Source of the DNA: CAMEON01 sp045602325
GTDB lineage: Bacteria; Bacillota; Clostridia; Oscillospirales; CAG-272
Assembly: GCA_045602325.1 (NCBI GenBank)
Contig: JAZSBH010000170.1
Span: 1-16,399 of the forward strand
DNA length: 16,399 nt
Direction of reading: 5' to 3'
Shown: one piece after another, positions 8,497 through 14,753 of the stretch
Position numbering within the stretch: position 1 is the first letter of the stretch
How the letters are laid out: each line of letters begins with the position of its first letter
Notes under the pieces: generated by a model
Database searches by the model: none
What the model saw: the letters and a program-made list of their open reading frames with translations, nothing else
What the model was told of the DNA's origin: nothing
Translations under genes and position numbers: made by a program

Positions 8497-9663
8497 ATGG
8501 AAAAGAACATCTTTTGCGGCCGCGGATACCACATCCCCTACGCCGACTACATGCATCTCATCAACCTCACCTTCGGCTTCGAGACCCCTGAGAGCCAGTT
8601 TCTGGGGCTTCTCCCCAAGCTCTACCGCGAGGAGCGCCGCCCCCAGGATTCCAACTACGTGGTCACCGAGGACGGCATCCTCTGTGCCGCAGTTGGCGCC
8701 TACGACCATGAGCTGACCGTCTGTGGAGAAACCCTCTCTTGCCGCGGCATTGGCAACGTGGCGGTTCATCCCGAGTTCCGCTCCCGCGGTTACATGAAGT
8801 TGGCCATGGAGGCCTCCCTCGACGATATGGTCAAGGACGGCATCGCGATCTCCTCTCTGGGCGGCCGCCGCCAGCGCTACCAGTATTTCTCCTACGACCG
8901 CAGTGGCCCCTGCTACAATTTTTCCCTCAACCGCGACAATCTCCGCCACGTGTGGGGAGACATGACCGCCCCCTTCGACGGGTACAAGGTCATCACCGAC
9001 AACGCCGATCCTCTGCTGGACGCCGTCAAGGCTCTTTCGGATGCGGCAACCGTCTCCCCCGTTCGCTCCCGTGCGGATTTTCTGGATATTTGCAACTCCT
9101 GGCACTGTGATCTGGTTGCCGTCACCCACGGCGGTGAACTGAAGGGCTACGCCGTTATGGATCAAAGCGGCGGCATCAGCGAGATCCGCGCCGCACAAAC
9201 CGAGGATTTCCTGGCGGTGGTGCGTTCCATTCTGGTACACGGCGAAAAAGAATGGCTTCACATCGCTCTGCCTCCCTATGAGACCGCTTATATTGCCGCC
9301 ATCGCCCCCGTGTGCGAGGGTGACAACGAGGGGTGCTCCATGATGTATACCATACTGGACTACCGCCGTGTGCTCTCTGCATTCATGAAGCTGAAATCAA
9401 CCTACACCCGCCTCCCCGACGGAGAGATCTCCCTTCTGATCCACGGACGCGGCGGAGACGAGCGGCTCTGTATTCGGGTAACTGACGGCGTTCCTGCGGT
9501 ATCTGTCCTGCCCGACGATGCCCCTGTGAATTTTGAACTCAACCATCTGGAGGCTATGAACCTACTTTTCGCCCCCATTTCTCCCAAGCGTGAGACCCTC
9601 TCGGATCTCTGCAAGCTCTGGTTCCCCCTGCCCCTCTGGATCTACAGAGCAGACGAAGTGTAA
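8497..9663 (+). CDS. GNAT family N-acetyltransferase (Eis-like, multi-domain)
   Basis: This 388-residue protein has an N-terminal GNAT domain with the acetyl-CoA-binding motif IGNVAVHPEFRSRGYMKLA at about residues 86-104; the Arg-x-Arg-Gly-Tyr core is intact. A short GGRRQRYQYF stretch follows, then a second, weaker GNAT-like half and a C-terminal region with LFAPISPKRETL and LWFPLPLWIY near the end. The total length and arrangement resemble Eis-like acetyltransferases, which carry two GNAT folds and a sterol-carrier-like tail, and which acetylate amines including aminoglycosides or proteins. The substrate here is not known. AAAGGAG six bases upstream of the ATG is a strong ribosome binding site. 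The gene follows the GH84 gene by 18 bases. Confidence 0.88.
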   Translation: MEKNIFCGRGYHIPYADYMHLINLTFGFETPESQFLGLLPKLYREERRPQDSNYVVTEDGILCAAVGAYDHELTVCGETLSCRGIGNVAVHPEFRSRGYMKLAMEASLDDMVKDGIAISSLGGRRQRYQYFSYDRSGPCYNFSLNRDNLRHVWGDMTAPFDGYKVITDNADPLLDAVKALSDAATVSPVRSRADFLDICNSWHCDLVAVTHGGELKGYAVMDQSGGISEIRAAQTEDFLAVVRSILVHGEKEWLHIALPPYETAYIAAIAPVCEGDNEGCSMMYTILDYRRVLSAFMKLKSTYTRLPDGEISLLIHGRGGDERLCIRVTDGVPAVSVLPDDAPVNFELNHLEAMNLLFAPISPKRETLSDLCKLWFPLPLWIYRADEV

Positions 9664-9693
9664 AATCTACCATAAATAAAGGAATCCACTACT

Positions 9694-10539
9694 ATGACCA
9701 TCGGTATTATCGGTCTCGGACTCATTGGAGCGTCCCTGGCCGCCTGCATTCATGAAAACACACACGATACCATCCTTGGACGGGACACCAATGAGAATAC
9801 CATGCGCGCCGCGCTGGGTAGCGGTACGGTAGACGGTAGGTTGACCGACGCCAACACCCACGTCTGTGACATGATCCTCATCGCTCTCTATCCCCGCACC
9901 GCCCTGCAGGTATTGGGGGAGATCGCGCCCCATATCCGCCGCGGTACCATCGTCATGGACTGCTGCGGTATCAAGCGCGCCATCTGCGCCGAGGGAAAGC
10001 GGCTGGCCGAGCAGTATGGCTTCACCTTCATCGGCGGTCACCCCATGGCAGGACGGGAGTGCTGGGGCTACGAGTCTGCCAAGGCGGACTTGTACAAGGG
10101 AGCGTCCATGATCATTACCCCCGACCCCGAGGAGCCCAAGACCACCGTGGCCTACGTCAGCGACTACTTTACGTCCCTGGGCTTTGGCCGTATCACCAAG
10201 GTCACCGCCGAGGAGCACGATGCCGTTATCGCCTGCACATCCCAGTTGGCGCACGTGCTTTCATCCTCCTATATCCGCAGTGAGACCGCTGCCCGCCACG
10301 AAGGCCTGTCAGCAGGCTCCTTCCGCGATATGACCCGTGTAGCCGCCCTGAATGACCGTATGTGGAGCGAGATCTTCCTGGATAACAAGGACAATCTGCT
10401 CGCTGAAATCGACGGACTGATCGCCCATCTGCAGGACTATCGCGATGCCATCGCCGCCGACGACCGCGATGCCATCTCCGAAATGATGCGGGACTCCACC
10501 CATAAACGAGCGGTGTACTTCCATAATCAAATGATCTGA
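9694..10539 (+). CDS. tyrA: Prephenate (or arogenate) dehydrogenase
   Basis: This 281-residue protein is a TyrA-type dehydrogenase, which oxidatively decarboxylates prephenate to 4-hydroxyphenylpyruvate on the way to tyrosine. The N-terminal Rossmann motif GIIGLGLIGASLA binds the dinucleotide; the Asp at the end of strand 2 (GRDTNE) suits NAD. GGHPMAG with His116 is the catalytic-site signature, and SQLAHVLSS with His187 and SAGSFRDMTRVA belong to the helical C-terminal domain. The active-site segment reads DCCGIK near residue 89, where some characterised TyrA proteins have a serine; clostridial forms often vary there. There is no ACT regulatory domain and no chorismate mutase fusion. Its presence inside a carbohydrate-linked cluster is not explained by pathway logic. 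AAAGGAA lies ten bases upstream of the start. Confidence 0.95.
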   Translation: MTIGIIGLGLIGASLAACIHENTHDTILGRDTNENTMRAALGSGTVDGRLTDANTHVCDMILIALYPRTALQVLGEIAPHIRRGTIVMDCCGIKRAICAEGKRLAEQYGFTFIGGHPMAGRECWGYESAKADLYKGASMIITPDPEEPKTTVAYVSDYFTSLGFGRITKVTAEEHDAVIACTSQLAHVLSSSYIRSETAARHEGLSAGSFRDMTRVAALNDRMWSEIFLDNKDNLLAEIDGLIAHLQDYRDAIAADDRDAISEMMRDSTHKRAVYFHNQMI

Positions 10540-10566
10540 TACTTACAAGAAAAGGAGCATATAACC

Positions 10567-12942
10567 ATGAACATCTACCGGAAACATTCCGTCCTGTCCC
10601 TGCTCGCTATCATGGTTCTTCTCTTGCTCGCGGCTTGCTTTGCCGCCTGTACGGGTGATCCGCAGGGACCGACAACAGACACGCAAGCGTCTCCCACCCC
10701 CCCTGAAGATCCCACAAAAGAGGAGGAAACCGAAGCCATGACCGAGACTGAACAAGCTACCGAAGCGGTAACCGAGCCCTTGGAAGATCCTGCCCTCAAT
10801 GTTTTCCCCGAGGGAAACAAGAACATCGAGATCGGCATCTTCTGGGAGCCTCCCTACCAGTACACCACCCCCGAGCAGTATGACTGGATCCGTGACGCAA
10901 ATGTCACCTTTATTGAGATTACCAACCGCGAGGGGGCCATTCATAAGGAAGCCTCTGACCTCCAGCTCAAACTGGCGGGTGAGCGGGGCCTCAAGGTCGC
11001 CTATTCTGTGGGGGTGGACGGGAAGGATCTTCTGCGCATGAGCGAGCAGGAGATCATCGACTACATAAGCGAGCTCAAGAAGAACCCCATTATCACGGAT
11101 ATCCACGTCCGCGACGAGCCTGCCGAGCCCTGGGTCTATTCCGCCGCCTGCGCCGCCATCTCGAAGGCCGGTGTCAATCCTCGCCTCAACTTCCTTCCTT
11201 ACTGGGCCACCTGGGTCTTTGAGAACTACAACGGCCATGTGGAGGACACCGTCATCGCGGCAGGGAAGGAAAACTTCGGCACCCTCTGCTACGACCAGTA
11301 CCCCTTCCCCTACAACGGCGGCGACCCCGATATGTTCTACAACCTCAACCTGTTCCGCGAGATCGGCCTGAAATACGACGTCCCTACCGCCTTCTACATC
11401 CAGTCCATCGGTGAGGGCGGCAACTTCCGCCGCACCAACGGAGGCGAGATCCGCTACCATACCTCGGCAGGCCTGGCCTACGGTCTGAAATCCATGACCT
11501 ACTTCACCTGGTGGACCACCGGATTCTGCGATCCCAAGGACTATGCCATCATCTCCCCCTATGGTGAAAAGACCGACATCTACGACGACGTAGCCTCCAT
11601 CAACGGCCAGATCCTCAAGGTCGGCCCCGTGCTGGCCCGCCTGGATGCCCTGGAGATCCACCATACGGGCGGTAACGAGACCGGCATTACCCGTTGTCAA
11701 CCCGAGGACGTCCCGCTGTACGCTAAGCCCAAGAGCCGCTACGGAGTCATCATATCCCTCATGGAGGATCGTGAGACAGGACGTGACTACATCATGCTGG
11801 TCAACAAGAACTACCGCAAGGAAGTTACCTATGAGTTTCAGCTCACCGACGCCATCACCCACCTCTACAACCTCAACAGCGGCGAGTACGTCGAGCTGGA
11901 CATCTCCTCAGGCAAGGTGGAGCTGACCTTTGAGCCCGGCGGCTTCTATCTGCTCGCAGTGGGGCAGCACGACAACGTGGTGAATAAGGTCTGGGACAAG
12001 GGCGCCAATATGGCCGAGGGCAAGGCTCCCGCTGTGGACGCCGTCAACCCCGGTAACGGCTACTACGCGTACTGTCTCACCGACGGCAACCGCGAAAATA
12101 ATATTCTTACTGCCCTGGGCTACCGCTCCTCCAAGGATACGGGCTGGGTTGAGGTAGATCTGGGTCGTGTAACCGCCGTCAACCGTGTGGATATCTACCC
12201 CACGGGTACAAAATTCACCCGCGGCCAGAGCTTCCCGCAGGACTTCACCATTGAAGTTTCTGCCGACGGCGAGACCTGGATCAAGGTGGTGGAAAAGAGT
12301 GGCTATACCGACTGTTTGACCGCCATCCCCAGCTTCACCTTTGAAGCAGCGGAGGTGCGGTATGTCCGCATGAATATCACCAAGGGTTGTGCTAAGGGTG
12401 GCTTTGAGATCGCCGAAATCGAGGTATACAACGATGACGGCAGTATTCCCGCGCCCGATAATGACAGCCTCTACCTTATCCCCGGAAACGAGCCCTCAGG
12501 CACTAATGTTGCCTTGGAGCGAGAGGTCACAGCCTCCAGCCATGTAACCGGATGGGAGCCCGCTACCTTGACTAACGGAAATCTCAACTCGGGATGGACC
12601 TCCGGACTCAACCGCCATTCCACCGCAGACGGTGAGGAATGGGTCATGGTTGACCTGGCCTACAGCTACGATATTGATAAGGTTGTTCTATACGGTCGAA
12701 GCGGCGATGAATATTTCCCCTACAAGCTTCGCATTGAGGTTTCCGAGGACGGTAAGAACTTCACCAAAGTCTATGATGGCGAATGCATGGAACAGAGAAG
12801 CGGACAACAGCCCTACGAGTGCAAGCTGGACAATGTCAAGGCACGCTATGTCCGAATCGTAGGCTACTCCCTGCGCGATCTTGCCGGCTTTGGCGACGGA
12901 CATTTGTTCTCGTTAATGGAGATTGAAGTCTATAAGAAGTAA
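10567..12942 (+). CDS. Secreted lipoprotein with putative TIM-barrel glycosidase region and two discoidin (CBM32-like) domains
   Basis: This 791-residue protein has a classic lipoprotein signal (LLLLAAC, Cys24; a second Cys at 28) and a Thr/Glu/Pro-rich linker to about residue 75. Residues 85-350 look like a (beta/alpha)8 barrel related in style to clan A glycosidases: IGIFWEPPYQY near the first strand, DIHVRDEP (Asp183, Glu184) at a likely strand-4 acid position, LCYDQYPFP at 240-248, and TWWTTGF near 314 at a likely final strand. I cannot assign a CAZy family. Two F5/8 type C domains follow at about 480-623 and 645-791. The linker and domain style match the GH84 lipoprotein upstream, so the two may act on the same glycans. 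AAAAGGAG upstream supports the start. It is the last gene before a strong terminator. Confidence 0.85.
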   Translation: MNIYRKHSVLSLLAIMVLLLLAACFAACTGDPQGPTTDTQASPTPPEDPTKEEETEAMTETEQATEAVTEPLEDPALNVFPEGNKNIEIGIFWEPPYQYTTPEQYDWIRDANVTFIEITNREGAIHKEASDLQLKLAGERGLKVAYSVGVDGKDLLRMSEQEIIDYISELKKNPIITDIHVRDEPAEPWVYSAACAAISKAGVNPRLNFLPYWATWVFENYNGHVEDTVIAAGKENFGTLCYDQYPFPYNGGDPDMFYNLNLFREIGLKYDVPTAFYIQSIGEGGNFRRTNGGEIRYHTSAGLAYGLKSMTYFTWWTTGFCDPKDYAIISPYGEKTDIYDDVASINGQILKVGPVLARLDALEIHHTGGNETGITRCQPEDVPLYAKPKSRYGVIISLMEDRETGRDYIMLVNKNYRKEVTYEFQLTDAITHLYNLNSGEYVELDISSGKVELTFEPGGFYLLAVGQHDNVVNKVWDKGANMAEGKAPAVDAVNPGNGYYAYCLTDGNRENNILTALGYRSSKDTGWVEVDLGRVTAVNRVDIYPTGTKFTRGQSFPQDFTIEVSADGETWIKVVEKSGYTDCLTAIPSFTFEAAEVRYVRMNITKGCAKGGFEIAEIEVYNDDGSIPAPDNDSLYLIPGNEPSGTNVALEREVTASSHVTGWEPATLTNGNLNSGWTSGLNRHSTADGEEWVMVDLAYSYDIDKVVLYGRSGDEYFPYKLRIEVSEDGKNFTKVYDGECMEQRSGQQPYECKLDNVKARYVRIVGYSLRDLAGFGDGHLFSLMEIEVYKK

Positions 12943-12955
12943 GGTATCCTGTAAT

Positions 12956-12990
12956 GGGTCGGCTCGAATGAGCCGACCCGCTTTTTCCCC
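12956..12990 (+). terminator. Rho-independent terminator closing the ten-gene block
   Basis: A perfect 10-bp stem (12956-12965 with 12970-12979, loop GAAT) is followed two bases later by TTTTT and further pyrimidines. It starts 13 bases after the stop of the discoidin lipoprotein gene, and no comparable structure occurs in any earlier gap from 1056 to 10567. Confidence 0.93.
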
Positions 12991-13005
12991 TTTTGTGGAT
13001 TCATA

Positions 13006-13016
13006 TGCATACAATG
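13006..13016 (+). repeat. 11-bp direct repeat flanking repeat copy 2, left
   Basis: TGCATACAATG here is identical to 13583-13593 on the other side of repeat copy 2. It could be a target-site duplication, or two similar -10-like elements. The shared repeat sequence ends about 24 bases before the right-hand copy, which weakens the target-site reading. Confidence 0.5.
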
Positions 13017-13058
13017 GAGGACCGATTGTAAATTGCAGTTTGTCGGGATGTTTTGTTT

Positions 13059-13111
13059 TGCACCTTTCTCTCCGTGTCGAGAGAAAGGTGCCCAAAGAGC
13101 GCCACTTAAGG
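13059..13111 (+). repeat. Left terminal inverted repeat arm of copy 2
   Basis: This 53-base arm is the reverse complement of 13476-13528 with a single mismatch in a hairpin loop. The inner 25 bases (13087-13111 with 13476-13500) pair perfectly. The arm itself contains a 13-bp hairpin, so each end of the element can fold alone or with the other end. Confidence 0.9.
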
Positions 13112-13475
13112 AAGAAACCCACGGTTTCTTCCTTAAGCATCCATCATCCTACTGCGCGCACTTCTTTCGCCAGTGGGCGAAAGAAGTTGACCGCGCGTAT
13201 GAGTCGCCAAGACCCGAAATCCCGCACGAACGGCGGAGCGCCGCCCGCGCGGAACTCGCCCCTTGCTTCTGCCAAAAGTTGCTATTTTTTCTTGTCGGAT
13301 AAAGAAAAACTTTGGGCTTCTGCCAAACAGGCAACCAACCGCGATGTTGGCGCTCCGCCAACATCGCGGCTTTATGGCAAACTGCGACCAGACAGCGCGT
13401 AAAGCCATTTCGCTTTTGCGAAATGGCGCGCAGATAAGGGGATAGGATCCTTAAGGAAAGTACCGTGGGTACTTT

Positions 13476-13528
13476 CCTTAAGTGGCGCTCTTTGGGCACC
13501 TTTCTCTCGACAGGGAGAGAAAGGTGCA
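13476..13528 (+). repeat. Right terminal inverted repeat arm of copy 2
   Basis: This is the partner of 13059-13111. The equivalent right arm of copy 1 (about 383-438) carries different bases that match copy 1's own left end (1-14) rather than copy 2, so the two ends of each copy have changed together. Confidence 0.9.
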
Positions 13529-13582
13529 AACAAACTCACCGATAAACCCAAATTTGAACGTTTATAACCCATTTTTCTTTCC

Positions 13583-13593
13583 TGCATACAATG
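13583..13593 (+). repeat. 11-bp direct repeat flanking repeat copy 2, right
   Basis: Identical to 13006-13016. It contains TACAAT, a possible -10 element for the lipase-like gene, but no good -35 hexamer lies 16-18 bases upstream. Confidence 0.5.
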
Positions 13594-13598
13594 AAAAA

Positions 13599-13605
13599 AA
13601 GGAGG
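13599..13605 (+). promoter_or_regulatory. Ribosome binding site that decides the lipase-like start
   Basis: AAGGAGG lies six bases before the ATG at 13612. The upstream in-frame ATG at 13591 would put this ribosome binding site inside the coding sequence and has no comparable site of its own, so 13612 is the better start. Confidence 0.85.
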
Positions 13606-13611
13606 TGCGTC

Positions 13612-14289
13612 ATGACGTTGTCAGCCTTATTTGCCCGTTGTGTGAACCGTTCCTATATCCACACGCCAACCTCCGCCGATTACGCCTACGACCGCGTTGG
13701 CAACCATCTTTACATCTATTTTCAGGACTCCGACGGCGTAGTGGACTGGATCCGAAACCTGGACTTTCCCGCTGCCGCCTACAGACGAGACGGGAAAACC
13801 GTGTGGTACGCCCACAGGGGTTTTTTGGAGGTCTGGAGAACCCTGATCCCCCGCGTAGAACCCTTGTTCTCCGATCCAAGCGTGAAACGGGTCACGGTGG
13901 TGGGATATTCCCACGGTGCGGCTCTGGCGGTGTTCTGCCACGAATACGTATGGTATCACCGCCCCAATCTCCGCGACAGCCTGGAGGGATACGGTTTTGG
14001 CTGTCCACGAGTCCTGTGGGGTAAGTCAGTAAGCGATCTGCGTGCGCGGTGGGAGAGGTTTACCGTCATCCGCAATCTGGACGATATCGTGACCCACGTG
14101 CCGCCCCGCGTATGGGGCTACTACCACGTGGGGAAGATGTTGGAAATCGGCGAGGCAGGGAAGTACTCGGCCGTGGATGCACACCGCGCCGAAGCGATCC
14201 GTCGGGAATTGCGTGTATATGAGAGGGACGGCGGGGAAGTATCGTCAAATATGAAGGATGCGGGCAAAAAAATTGCAAAAAAGTCTTGA
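13612..14289 (+). CDS. Lipase class 3-like alpha/beta hydrolase
   Basis: This 225-residue protein has the hallmarks of class 3 (Mbeg1/Lip3-like) lipases: an early FQDSDGVVDWIRNLDF segment, HRGFLEVW, the nucleophile elbow VVGYSHGAALA with Ser100, YGFGCPRV after it, NLDDIVTHVPP with Asp157 or Asp158, and His172 in YYHVGKM as the last triad member. It would hydrolyse an ester or lipid. No signal peptide is visible, so a cytoplasmic place or action in a lysed or phage-like setting cannot be separated. It lies just after repeat copy 2. Its stop codon sits inside the -35 hexamer of the following T-box promoter, with no terminator in between, so read-through transcripts would enter the T-box leader. 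The natural substrate is unknown. Confidence 0.85.
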   Translation: MTLSALFARCVNRSYIHTPTSADYAYDRVGNHLYIYFQDSDGVVDWIRNLDFPAAAYRRDGKTVWYAHRGFLEVWRTLIPRVEPLFSDPSVKRVTVVGYSHGAALAVFCHEYVWYHRPNLRDSLEGYGFGCPRVLWGKSVSDLRARWERFTVIRNLDDIVTHVPPRVWGYYHVGKMLEIGEAGKYSAVDAHRAEAIRRELRVYERDGGEVSSNMKDAGKKIAKKS

Positions 14290-14314
14290 CAAACCGGGGG
14301 GAGTATGCTATAAT
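14286..14314 (+). promoter_or_regulatory. Sigma-A type promoter for the T-box/trpB unit
   Basis: A perfect TTGACA (14286-14291) and perfect TATAAT (14309-14314) are separated by 17 bases. Transcription would start near 14321. The -35 hexamer contains the TGA stop of the lipase-like gene. Confidence 0.93.
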
Positions 14315-14410
14315 ACACCCATCAAACCGACGACGAAGAATAGTAACACGGAAAAGCCCGCCTCCAGAGAGCCGCTGACGGTGGAAAAGCGGTAACGAGC
14401 CCCGTGTGAA

Positions 14411-14413
14411 TGG
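14411..14413 (+). promoter_or_regulatory. T-box specifier codon TGG (Trp)
   Basis: The codon follows GAA and precedes AC, then TTCCGAGGGCA, which is the usual layout at the 3' side of the stem I specifier loop. It would pair with the CCA anticodon of tRNA-Trp. Confidence 0.87.
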
Positions 14414-14591
14414 ACTTCCGAGGGCAGGACGAAACCCCTTATTGGAGGCGTAGTGCCTGACGGGTTGCACACCCGTTACCCCGTGTAGCATATATTGCCG
14501 TATGCCTGGCATACGTTGCGCGTATGCATGAGTGGAGCGCCCCCTACGAGGGCATCAATTTGGGTGGTACCGCGGATTCCTTGGAATTCGT

Positions 14592-14629
14592 CCCGAAACA
14601 AAGTAACGTCACTTTGTTCGGGGCTTTTT
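14592..14629 (+). terminator. T-box attenuator terminator
   Basis: CCCGAAACAAAGT pairs with ACTTTGTTCGGG with one bulged A, loop AACGTC, followed by GGGC and TTTTT. It overlaps the 3' half of the antiterminator region (the TCCC at 14591-14594), as expected for a T-box switch. Confidence 0.95.
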
Positions 14630-14652
14630 ATTTGGCTCCGAAAGGAGGCAAT

Positions 14653-14688
14653 ATGTATCCTATCCGAAGAAGCGGACGGCGATGGTGA
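14653..14688 (+). CDS. Possible 11-residue leader peptide ending in Arg-Arg-Trp
   Basis: A strong ribosome binding site, AAAGGAGG (14641-14648), lies four bases before an ATG that opens an 11-codon frame, MYPIRRSGRRW, stopped by TGA right after the Trp codon. It sits between the T-box terminator and trpB, so it is transcribed only when the T-box reads through. Four of eleven codons are Arg (CGA, AGA, CGG, CGA), using codons uncommon in the neighbouring genes, which favour CGC and CGT. CTCC-GAAA-GGAG (14636-14647) can fold over the ribosome binding site. The layout recalls the B. subtilis anti-TRAP operon, where a Trp T-box is followed by a Trp-codon leader peptide. I see no second terminator before trpB. 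It could also be a chance frame. Confidence 0.45.
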   Translation: MYPIRRSGRRW

Positions 14689-14753
14689 CCCTTACCGTTC
14701 TTACCGTTCACCCGCCCACCTGAAAAAGATTCACAATAAAAGGAGAATAGATC

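Larger units (their letters stand above)
13030..13559. repeat. Palindrome-rich intergenic repeat, copy 2 (complete, MITE-like)
   Basis: This complete copy shows both ends. The left arm 13059-13111 and right arm 13476-13528 are inverted repeats of 53 bases with one mismatch, and weaker matching continues outward to GTTTGTCGG/CCGATAAAC. Inside are hairpins at 13060-13072/13079-13091, 13105-13119/13123-13137 (15 bp), 13161-13171/13176-13186 (11 bp), 13271-13317, 13339-13352/13356-13369 (14 bp), 13404-13413/13418-13427, 13450-13464/13468-13482 (15 bp) and 13496-13508/13515-13527 (13 bp). Compared with copy 1, several stems differ on both arms so that pairing is kept. No transposase is encoded. 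The 13017-13611 stretch holds no gene that I can support; open frames in it are by-products of the palindromes. Confidence 0.9.
14321..14629 (+). ncRNA. Tryptophan-specific T-box leader
   Basis: T-box leaders bind uncharged tRNA and then let transcription continue. Here the base of stem I pairs ACACGG (14346-14351) with CCGTGT (14402-14407). The stem I interior shows AGAGAGCC and GACGGTGGAAAAG, typical of the AG bulge and terminal loop. The specifier loop reads GAA-TGG-AC, which puts TGG (Trp) at 14411-14413. The 3' antiterminator core TGGGTGGTACCGCG is at 14561-14574, followed by the competing terminator at 14592-14629. A tryptophan specifier fits the downstream trpB gene. The tRNA-end contact reads UGGU, which would pair with an A discriminator; see the findings. 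The middle part (14415-14555) forms further hairpins, including one at about 14455-14480. Confidence 0.95.

Noticed and set aside
6196..9261. Very long open frame on the - strand opposite the GH84 and GNAT genes
   Set aside because: It is a mirror of GC-rich codons of the + strand genes. Its translation is low-complexity Gly/His/Val-rich and lacks any domain, while the + strand frames carry clear family motifs.
10543..11862. Long - strand open frame opposite the discoidin lipoprotein gene
   Set aside because: Same reason: it shadows a well-supported + strand gene, has no ribosome binding site and no recognisable domain.
1..13559. CRISPR array
   Set aside because: The repeats are two long copies more than 12 kb apart with internal hairpins; there is no short regularly spaced repeat and no cas gene.
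13030..13559. Group II intron or large catalytic RNA
   Set aside because: I see no domain V-like hairpin with the AGC triad, no reverse transcriptase and no splice-boundary consensus. The terminal inverted repeats fit a MITE-like element better.
13591..13611. Upstream in-frame ATG as the start of the lipase-like gene
   Set aside because: The AAGGAGG needed for the ATG at 13612 lies inside this extension, and no ribosome binding site precedes 13591.
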